Positions 58,363 through 64,000 of a DNA stretch of 64,000 nucleotides are shown piece after piece. The DNA comes from JAVBOW01 sp031550615 (GTDB lineage Bacteria; Bacteroidota; Bacteroidia; Bacteroidales; Rikenellaceae). The translations under genes were made by a program, and so were the position numbers. The notes below the pieces were generated by a model. It was not told where the DNA came from. It made no database searches and saw only the letters and a program-made list of their open reading frames with translations. Numbering within the stretch: the first letter of the stretch is position 1; every line of letters starts with the position of its first letter. The stretch is from NCBI GenBank assembly GCA_031550615.1, contig JAVBOL010000003.1, positions 62,001 to 126,000 on the forward strand. Reading direction: 5' to 3'.

Positions 58363-60246
58363 ATGCTTATGCAGGAATTGATCGTATACATTATTACGGC
58401 GGCAGGTTTGGTGGTCTCATCGTACCTGCTCGGCCACATGATGACCCTCGCGGGCGGCGTTGAAGGCGACGGCGGAGGGTTCGCATACACTTTCCGCCGC
58501 CTTTCGCTCGGCGCGCTGCTGACGGTAACGCTCTATGCGCTGTTCAACTGCGCCGGAGCGACCGTTCTGGCGTGCGTTATCCCGCTGCTGATGTTCGGGG
58601 TACGCTTCGGGATGCCGCGCTGGCGCAGGATCGAGATCGATCCCGCAGCCGCAGCGTTGTTCTGCGGGGTGTTCGTCCTGATGGCTGCGCTCCGCTACCT
58701 CTCGGCCCACGACCTTGCGGGCAACATCTATTCGCTGCACATCGACCACTCGTTCTATGCCGCGCTGGCCAACTACGTAGGCCGCACCGGCATCGAGTCG
58801 ACCAACATGGAGTTGATGTACCCCGCCCTGCAAAGCCCCGCGATATACCACTGGTTCGACGCGCACATGACCGCCATGGCCGGCGCATTGACCGGGAATT
58901 ATTTCAACGCGAGGCTGCTGGTCACAATTCCCCTGGCGGCTGCCGCAGCGGTGACGGGCGTCGCAGCCGTTATCGAAAAATATTGCGACGGCGGACGCAA
59001 AGCGCCCTGGTTCGCGCTAATGGCCCTCCTTGTGCCCGTCGTTTTGGTGAGTTTCATCAAAGGCAAATATGAATTCGGAGCACTTGCATTCCATAATGCG
59101 ATCTCCGAAAAGATATTCATTATGGTCTGCGTAGTCGCGTGGACCGCCATCTGCGAAAACAAGATACTGCCGCTGGTGGTGGGCGGGCTGCTCGTCTCTT
59201 CTGCCGCTCCGGCGCTTTTCACGGCTGCCTTTATCGTCCTTTTAGTCCGGCTTTGGCGCGGGTGGCGCAGCGCCTCATATTGGAAGGATGCGGCCATACT
59301 TGCACTCGGTGGGCTATGGTGCGTGGCATTCTATACGTTGACGGCCAGGGAGAATCCATACTTTATACATTTTCAGTCCATGCAACAGCTGGTGGGCGAG
59401 GCGTTCACCGATTCCTCGCTGCCCGAGGCGATGAAGGGCATCCAGGTGTTCGCCGCACGCGCCGCGCTCAACATGGCCCCGTGCGTGCTGCTCTTCGCGC
59501 TGCTTTCCGTAAAGGATCGCCGCAGGGCCGCCTCGATGCTTCGGGAAAACGGAGTGTTGCTGCTGGCTATCGTTACCGGATTCCTTTTCGCCTGCCCGCT
59601 TTGGTTCATGCGCGATGCGATGCAGCTGACGATCGAGGTGAGCGTCCCGGTCGCATTCGTCCTGCAGACATTGCTGCTGGCGATGCTGCTGACCGGCGAG
59701 GGCCGATGGAGGAAGATCGCCGCAACGGCGGTGGTCGCCGCGGGCATGGCCGTTATATGGATCTATGGCGGCGAGTTCAGGGGCGGGCAGCTTAACGGCG
59801 AGTTCACCCGCAAGGTGGCCGCGACAGAGGGGCCGGTAGTCTGGGTCGACACCGTCGAGCGCAGGGAAGGCGGCAACGAATATGTGCGCGACGTAAATTA
59901 TATCGTCCCCTTCTCTGTGGTGCGCCGTCTGCGCAACGACTACTTCCCCATCAGGCTCGACGTATACGATATCGTCTACGACCAGAGCAACGTGCGCGAC
60001 TACGCGGTGCTGGCCTCGATCGAAAATTCGACTTTCTACCGCTGGGTCGAATCGCGTAAGATACCGATGAATGAGCTTCACGACGCGCAGACGCGGTTCA
60101 TCAAAGAGAACGGCATACATTACGTGATAACCCCGAGCAACGACGTGTGGATATACAACCGGGGATTCCGTATCGAGGAAGAAACCAAGTTGGAATCCAG
60201 GGGATATACCCTCTACAAGATAAGCTATGACGATCCCGCTGAATAA
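58363..60246 (+). CDS. Polytopic membrane protein, GT-C-like, of the glycan cluster
   Basis: A 627-residue protein with about 11-13 membrane segments in residues 1-450 and a ~170-residue soluble C-terminal domain (WVDTVERREGGNEYVRDVNY, FIKENGIHYVITPSNDVWIY). Short acidic loops after the early helices and the late soluble domain are the layout of GT-C glycosyltransferases or O-antigen-type polymerases, but I cannot name a family. The IYSLHIDHSFYAALANYVG segment (~125-143) is a likely first periplasmic loop. It overlaps the sugar aminotransferase gene by 20 bases and starts the glycan operon. Confidence 0.7.
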   Translation: MLMQELIVYIITAAGLVVSSYLLGHMMTLAGGVEGDGGGFAYTFRRLSLGALLTVTLYALFNCAGATVLACVIPLLMFGVRFGMPRWRRIEIDPAAAALFCGVFVLMAALRYLSAHDLAGNIYSLHIDHSFYAALANYVGRTGIESTNMELMYPALQSPAIYHWFDAHMTAMAGALTGNYFNARLLVTIPLAAAAAVTGVAAVIEKYCDGGRKAPWFALMALLVPVVLVSFIKGKYEFGALAFHNAISEKIFIMVCVVAWTAICENKILPLVVGGLLVSSAAPALFTAAFIVLLVRLWRGWRSASYWKDAAILALGGLWCVAFYTLTARENPYFIHFQSMQQLVGEAFTDSSLPEAMKGIQVFAARAALNMAPCVLLFALLSVKDRRRAASMLRENGVLLLAIVTGFLFACPLWFMRDAMQLTIEVSVPVAFVLQTLLLAMLLTGEGRWRKIAATAVVAAGMAVIWIYGGEFRGGQLNGEFTRKVAATEGPVVWVDTVERREGGNEYVRDVNYIVPFSVVRRLRNDYFPIRLDVYDIVYDQSNVRDYAVLASIENSTFYRWVESRKIPMNELHDAQTRFIKENGIHYVITPSNDVWIYNRGFRIEEETKLESRGYTLYKISYDDPAE

Positions 60247-61324
60247 ACCCTACGTTTCGGGCTTCGAGTACAAATTCATCACCGAGGCGGTGCAGTTGGG
60301 CAAGCTATCCTCAGACGGCCATTTCACGAGGCTGTGCAATGAGTACCTTGAGCGGCACCTCGGCTTTGAGCGGGCCCTCGCGACTACCAGCTGCACCTCG
60401 GCGCTGGAGATGGCCGCCATGCTGTGCGGCGTGAAGAGCGGCGACGAGGTGATCGTCCCCTCATATACGTTCGTGTCGACGGCGCTTGCTTTCGCCAAAT
60501 TCGGCGCCACGATACGTTTCGCCGACTCGCTCTCAGGGCATCCCGACATGGATGCCGCGCAGATCGAGGCGCTCATCACCCCGCGCACCAAAGCCATCGT
60601 GGCGGTGCACTACAACGGCGTGCGGTGCGACATGGAGCGTATCTGCGCCATTGCCCGCCGCCATGGCCTGTATGTGGTGGAAGATGCCGCGCACGGGATC
60701 ACCTCGCCCGAGCTGGGGCACGACGGCGACCTGGCGTGCTACTCGTTCCACGAGACCAAGAACATACACTGCGGCGAAGGCGGTCTGCTGGGCATCAACA
60801 ACCCCGCGATGGTCGCCCGTGCCGAAAAGCTGTGGCTCAAGGGCACCGACCGCCTCGAATTCGAGCGCGGCGAAACGCCCCTCTACCAATGGACGGACAC
60901 GGGGGGCTCATACGCCATGCCCGAATTGAGCGCCGCATTCCTGTGGGGGCAGTTAAAGGCCGCCGACAGCATAGTCGCCAGGCGTTGCGAACAATGGGGG
61001 CGTTATTTCCAAAACCTGCAGGGGATCTCACCCGGTCTGCCAGAGGGACAGGGCAGCAGCCATATATTCTACCTCGTCTGCCGCGACCGTGGCAGCCGCG
61101 ACGGCCTTATCGCACATTTGGCTGCAAACGGCGTACACGCCCCGTTCCACTACCACGCCCTGCACCAAAGCCCATACGGACGACAGTTCGCAGATGGACG
61201 CGCGCTGGAGAATGCCGTGCGCTTCTCGGAGTGCCTGTTGCGCCTACCGCTGTTCCACGAACTCACCGACGAGCAGATCGACCACGTGTCGAAATTGATA
61301 AAACGATGGGATACATCTATATAG
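60227..61324 (+). CDS. DegT/DnrJ/EryC1/StrS sugar aminotransferase (WecE/RffA-like)
   Basis: A 365-residue PLP enzyme most like dTDP-4-dehydro-6-deoxy-D-glucose 4-aminotransferase (WecE/RffA), which makes dTDP-Fuc4N. Motifs: TTSCTSALEMAAM (~53-65), VPSYTFVSTALAFAKFGA (~78-95), VVEDAAHGI (~150-158) and the PLP lysine K178 in YSFHETKNIHCGEGG. The substrate sugar nucleotide cannot be fixed from sequence alone. It supplies the amino group that the downstream GNAT acyltransferase could acylate. It overlaps the next gene by 19 bases. Confidence 0.9.
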   Translation: MTIPLNKPYVSGFEYKFITEAVQLGKLSSDGHFTRLCNEYLERHLGFERALATTSCTSALEMAAMLCGVKSGDEVIVPSYTFVSTALAFAKFGATIRFADSLSGHPDMDAAQIEALITPRTKAIVAVHYNGVRCDMERICAIARRHGLYVVEDAAHGITSPELGHDGDLACYSFHETKNIHCGEGGLLGINNPAMVARAEKLWLKGTDRLEFERGETPLYQWTDTGGSYAMPELSAAFLWGQLKAADSIVARRCEQWGRYFQNLQGISPGLPEGQGSSHIFYLVCRDRGSRDGLIAHLAANGVHAPFHYHALHQSPYGRQFADGRALENAVRFSECLLRLPLFHELTDEQIDHVSKLIKRWDTSI

Positions 61325-61674
61325 CGGGGATCCTGTTCTTTTCCGCATACGCCCAGATAGTGGGCAAATGGCGGATAAACTCGTTGGGCTGGACGCTCGC
61401 CGAGGGGAGCGTGTGGGCCAAGGCGTGGTCATACATCTGCCTGTTATTCGACCCTGTGATGCTTACCTGCGCCGGTGCGGCCACGGCGGCGTCGTTCTGC
61501 TGGAATATGTCCATCAGCAGGATGAACATAACCTCGGTGCTTCCTTTTTCGGCCTCGGTACCGGTAATTGTCTTTTTTTTAGGTATCTTTGTCCTTGGCG
61601 AAACGTTCACTCCCGGCAAACTGATCGGCTTGCTGCTGGTCGTAGCGGGAATGATAGTCGCCATAAAATTCTGA
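61306..61674 (+). CDS. Small EamA/SMR-type transporter (ArnE/F-like flippase subunit)
   Basis: A 122-residue protein with four membrane helices, typical of the small multidrug resistance fold: YIYIAGILFFSAYAQIVGKW at the N-terminus and TFTPGKLIGLLLVVAGMIVA at the end. In glycan clusters such half-size EamA proteins (ArnE/ArnF-like) flip undecaprenyl-linked amino sugars across the inner membrane. The start at 61306 overlaps the aminotransferase stop. Only one subunit gene is present, so it may form a homodimer. A longer reading in the same frame is an artefact of overlap with the preceding gene. Confidence 0.75.
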   Translation: MGYIYIAGILFFSAYAQIVGKWRINSLGWTLAEGSVWAKAWSYICLLFDPVMLTCAGAATAASFCWNMSISRMNITSVLPFSASVPVIVFFLGIFVLGETFTPGKLIGLLLVVAGMIVAIKF

Positions 61675-61678
61675 ATAC

Positions 61679-62266
61679 GTGATCTCTGTGGTTTCGCCGG
61701 TCTACATGGCCGGAAATATCGTCGACGAATTGGTGCGTAGGCTCAAGGCCGTCCTCGCCCCCATCGGCGAATATGAGATCATACTGATCGACGACTGCTC
61801 TTCGGACGACTCCTGGGAGAGGCTCCGGGCCCAGCAGGGGATCACGGCGCTGCAAAATGAACGCAACGTCGGCCAGCACGCCACCATAAAGCGCGGGATG
61901 GACCTTGCCAGCGGGGAGTGGATCGTGGTACTGGATTGCGACCTGCAGGATGACCCGGTATATATTCCACTAATGTACGCAAAGGCGCTCGACGGCTTCG
62001 ATATAGTCTACGCGCGCCGTTGCAATATACTGCAAAGCCCCCTGCGCCGTCTATTCTCGGTGGCTTTCCATAAAATATATTCGCTGCACAACGGCATCGA
62101 ATCCGATCCGGCTATCGCCAACTTCGCCATATACCGCAAAGGATTTTACGGGCGCTTCGATTGCCGCATCGACGTGATCGACGTGGAGCACCGGCCACGC
62201 TACGCCGGGCGGTCGAGCTACACGCCGTGGAAATTGATAAAACTGTTCTTCAAGCTACTGCGATGA
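61679..62266 (+). CDS. Short GT2 family polyprenyl-phosphate sugar transferase
   Basis: A 195-residue GT2 enzyme starting with GTG. It has the nucleotide-sugar motifs ISVVSPVYMAGNIVDELV, LIDDCSSDDSW and VVLDCDLQDDPVYI (DxD type) and the late VEHRPRYAGRSSYTPWKLI of the ArnC/dolichol-phosphate-mannose synthase group. It is much shorter than usual: about 25 residues are missing between ANFAIYRKGFYGRF and VIDVEHRPRY, and the C-terminal membrane helices are absent. Expected role is transfer of the sugar from its nucleotide to undecaprenyl phosphate. The stop overlaps the SDR start by 4 bases, so the short form is probably genuine. Confidence 0.8.
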   Translation: MISVVSPVYMAGNIVDELVRRLKAVLAPIGEYEIILIDDCSSDDSWERLRAQQGITALQNERNVGQHATIKRGMDLASGEWIVVLDCDLQDDPVYIPLMYAKALDGFDIVYARRCNILQSPLRRLFSVAFHKIYSLHNGIESDPAIANFAIYRKGFYGRFDCRIDVIDVEHRPRYAGRSSYTPWKLIKLFFKLLR

Positions 62267-62994
62267 CATACAATCCTTTCTCACTCGAAGGCAAGACCGT
62301 TCTGGTGACCGGCGCCTCGTCCGGCATAGGCCGCGCGACGGCCATCGAATGTTCGCGCCTGGGCGCGCGCCTGTGCATCACGGGCCGCGACGCGGAGCGC
62401 CTCGACGAAACTTTCCGCGCCCTGGAAGGCGTGGGGCACGTGCAACTCACCGCCGACCTGACCGATGAGGGTCAGATCGCGGATATGGTCTCCCGGCTGC
62501 CGATGCTCGACGGGGTGGTGCATTCGGCGGGGGTGACGCATTTCATGCTGGTCAGGCACATTGACATGGAGCACATCCGCGAGATCATGGACATTAATTT
62601 TACCGCCGTCGTGCTGCTCAACAGGGAATTGATCAATGCCAGGCGCCTGAATCATGGCGTGTCTTTCGTTTTTATTTCGTCGGTGATGCACTCTCTGAAT
62701 TACGCCGGTTTCACCATGTATTCCGCATCCAAAAATGCAATGGTTTCCACCGCATGGGTGCTGGACAGAGAACTTAGTAATCTGAAATGCCGGGCTAATG
62801 TAATAACGCCGGCCATGATCGAATCGCCGATGACCGCAGACCTGCCCGATGAGGCGATAGAAAAGAACAAGGCCGGTTATCCACAGGGTTACGGCAAGCC
62901 TGAGGACGTCGCATGGATGTGCGTTTATCTGCTGTCCGATGCCGCCAAATGGGTTTCGCGCAGCGAATTCTGGATCCATGGAGGGATGATATGA
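62263..62994 (+). CDS. Short-chain dehydrogenase/reductase (3-ketoacyl-ACP reductase-like)
   Basis: A 243-residue classical SDR: cofactor motif TGASSGIG (16-23), NAG-type HSAG (~88), and catalytic S140, Y153 and K157 in YSASKNA. It is most like FabG-type reductases. Together with the KAS-III-like gene and the dedicated ACP in the same operon it could reduce a 3-ketoacyl-ACP to 3-hydroxyacyl-ACP; alternatively it modifies the sugar. It overlaps the flanking genes by four bases on each side (ATGA). Confidence 0.88.
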   Translation: MTYNPFSLEGKTVLVTGASSGIGRATAIECSRLGARLCITGRDAERLDETFRALEGVGHVQLTADLTDEGQIADMVSRLPMLDGVVHSAGVTHFMLVRHIDMEHIREIMDINFTAVVLLNRELINARRLNHGVSFVFISSVMHSLNYAGFTMYSASKNAMVSTAWVLDRELSNLKCRANVITPAMIESPMTADLPDEAIEKNKAGYPQGYGKPEDVAWMCVYLLSDAAKWVSRSEFWIHGGMI

Positions 62995-63530
62995 CATGTA
63001 AAGATCAATACGATCTGAGCCTTATCCCCCTTACGGAGGATAAGCTCGAACTCGTCCGCAACTGGCGCAACTCTGAGCCGGTGCGAAAGTATATGGAATT
63101 TCAACAGTACATCACTCCTGAAATGCAACAGGAATGGTTCGGGTCGATGAACCGTGAAACCACGTTCTACTCGATCATTGTCTGTAACGGCATACCTATC
63201 GGCATCTCGCATATCAAAAACATAGACCGCAAGGCCAAAAGCGGAGAAGCCGGAATATTTATCGCCGATCAACATTATCTGGATTCGGCAATTCCGGTAT
63301 TGAGTTCATTGCAGGGACTGGACTGCTGTTTCCATCAACTCGGACTTGAGACCATATACTGTAAAACTGCCGATGACAACGTCAAGGCCACGCGACTGAA
63401 TATCGCCCTTGGCTACGAACCCGTCGAACACGAAGAAAGCGGCAGCCGTTTCCGGTATTACAAGTTGACAAAAAAATCATATTACCAACACAGAGAACAT
63501 TTAATCGATCTATTATATGGAACTGAATGA
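62991..63530 (+). CDS. GNAT family N-acyltransferase
   Basis: A 179-residue GNAT-fold protein of the RimJ/PseH-like type: LIPLTEDKLELVRNWRNSEPVRKYM at the N-terminus, KSGEAGIFIADQHYLDSAI in place of the acyl-CoA loop region, and LGLETIYCKTADDNVKATRLNIALGYEP (in pieces) as the conserved core. The classical Q/RxxGxG/A acyl-CoA loop is not evident, which would fit an acyl-ACP donor. It is preceded by an aminotransferase and followed by an ACP, so transfer of an acyl group to an amino sugar is likely (inference). Confidence 0.82.
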   Translation: MTCKDQYDLSLIPLTEDKLELVRNWRNSEPVRKYMEFQQYITPEMQQEWFGSMNRETTFYSIIVCNGIPIGISHIKNIDRKAKSGEAGIFIADQHYLDSAIPVLSSLQGLDCCFHQLGLETIYCKTADDNVKATRLNIALGYEPVEHEESGSRFRYYKLTKKSYYQHREHLIDLLYGTE

Positions 63531-63738
63531 TTTTACGCAGGTCGTGGCATCAGCCTTCGAGGACCAGCAGAGCATTACCCCCCAAACAGCCTTCAGGGAT
63601 CATGACGAGTGGTGCTCGATCATGGCCCTTACGCTGATCGCGATCATACGCAAAACGTATAAGGTTACGCTCAAAGCGGACGACCTTCGCAACAGCCGGA
63701 CGGTGGAAGACCTCTATAACATCGTAAAGAACAAGTAG
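63517..63738 (+). CDS. Dedicated acyl carrier protein
   Basis: A 73-residue ACP-fold protein. The phosphopantetheine site is in DEWCSIMALTLI, with Ser34 in the D/W-x-S-L/M context of the family (DSL motif altered to CSI). Four helices are predicted from the pattern, ending in SRTVEDLYNIVKNK. It is not the fatty-acid AcpP but a cluster-specific carrier. The gene overlaps the GNAT gene by 14 bases and its stop codon shares a base with the next GTG start. Confidence 0.82.
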   Translation: MELNDFTQVVASAFEDQQSITPQTAFRDHDEWCSIMALTLIAIIRKTYKVTLKADDLRNSRTVEDLYNIVKNK

Positions 63739-64000
63739 TGGCCCTCTTCGATATACCCTCCGTGCGCGTCGAGGGCATCGCGGCATGCGTCCCGGCGCTT
63801 GTGCGCGACTTCCACGACGTGACCCACCTGATGGACAGCAAGCAGTACGCCCAATTCGTGAAGGCCACCGGCGTGGAGCAAGCAAGAAGGCCGCGCCCCG
63901 GCCAGACCACCTCCGACCTCTGCTTCGCCGCCGCCGAGCGTCTTATGGCGGACATGGGCGTGGCCCGGGAGCAGATCGACCTGCTGGTCTTCGTGTCGCA
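63738..64000 (+). CDS. KAS-III-like 3-oxoacyl-ACP synthase (5' part only)
   Basis: The GTG at 63738-63740 shares its first base with the ACP stop codon. The 87 visible codons read like the N-terminus of a FabH-type enzyme: VRVEGIAACVP, a helical KQYAQFVKATGVEQ segment, RPRPGQTTSDLCFAAAERLM and EQIDLLVFVS just before the window ends. The catalytic Cys-His-Asn lie beyond the edge. Distinct from the housekeeping fabH at 48.8 kb, it probably condenses an acyl-CoA with malonyl on the cluster ACP. Confidence 0.8.
   Translation, partial: MALFDIPSVRVEGIAACVPALVRDFHDVTHLMDSKQYAQFVKATGVEQARRPRPGQTTSDLCFAAAERLMADMGVAREQIDLLVFVS

Overview
The window is a 64 kb chromosomal segment of a Bacteroidota bacterium, probably a Bacteroidales gut anaerobe of the Alistipes/Rikenellaceae type (inference). 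The evidence is the Bacteroidetes-type promoter (TTG, about 19 nt, TAnnTTTG) seen many times, a 286-residue primary sigma factor, Bacteroidetes-only families (DUF4251, DUF5689, DUF3127, DUF5119, DUF3575, fimbrillin) and a generally GC-rich sequence. Nearly all genes have ordinary ATG starts and very short leaders; Shine-Dalgarno sequences are largely absent, with one striking exception in front of rpoD.

Layout. 0-5 kb: YihY/BrkB membrane protein (cut by the window edge), then an operon read leftwards of a tyrosine recombinase, ComEC and a THUMP-like methyltransferase, divergent from prmA. 5.7-8.4 kb: pepD, ispF, a DUF4251 protein. 8.5-20.9 kb: PAS hybrid histidine kinase, prfC, GH25 lysozyme-nadB, tpiA, lysS, a lipoprotein, rpoD and a DegP-type protease. 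21-25.8 kb: metK behind a SAM-II-like riboswitch, two small beta-barrels, a PagL-like barrel and a DJ-1 protein. 25.9-29.3 kb: an esterase-DUF3127-cyclophilin operon divergent from a TPP-riboswitch-controlled thi4-thiE pair. 29.4-36 kb: DUF3887-like protein, ppdK, a secreted endonuclease/exonuclease/phosphatase and two FKBP-like lipoproteins. 36-39.5 kb: an outer-membrane receptor and a DUF5689 lipoprotein. 39.5-40.8 kb: an AT-rich two-gene islet (GHKL ATPase plus STAS-like protein). 40.8-48.2 kb: a long exbB-exbD-exbD-tonB-SBP-TPR operon continuing into a sodium-pump decarboxylase beta subunit. 48.4-51.5 kb: two tRNA-Arg genes and the yceD-rpmF-plsX-fabH operon. 51.6-58.3 kb: two AraC-type regulators and a fimbrial operon. 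58.3-64 kb: a surface-glycan cluster (membrane protein, sugar aminotransferase, flippase subunit, GT2, SDR, GNAT, ACP, KAS-III) running off the right edge.

Most unusual findings. (1) Two related structured RNAs, each with its own promoter, lie upstream of the endonuclease gene (about 33.55-33.69 kb) and the receptor-DUF5689 pair (about 39.32-39.48 kb). They share a fold (perfect 14-15 bp closing stem, nested apical stem, CCCCGG loop complementary to a 3' CCGGGG before a U6 tract) with different stem sequences, i.e. covariation, and both precede TTG-initiated genes. They may define an undescribed regulon for nucleic-acid or phosphate scavenging. (2) A 121-nt near-perfect hairpin at 14950-15070 whose ten non-Watson-Crick positions are all G.U or G.A on one strand only. 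(3) The AT-rich ATPase/STAS module. (4) A gene set that could build a 3-hydroxybutyryl-type acyl group on a dedicated ACP and place it on an amino sugar.
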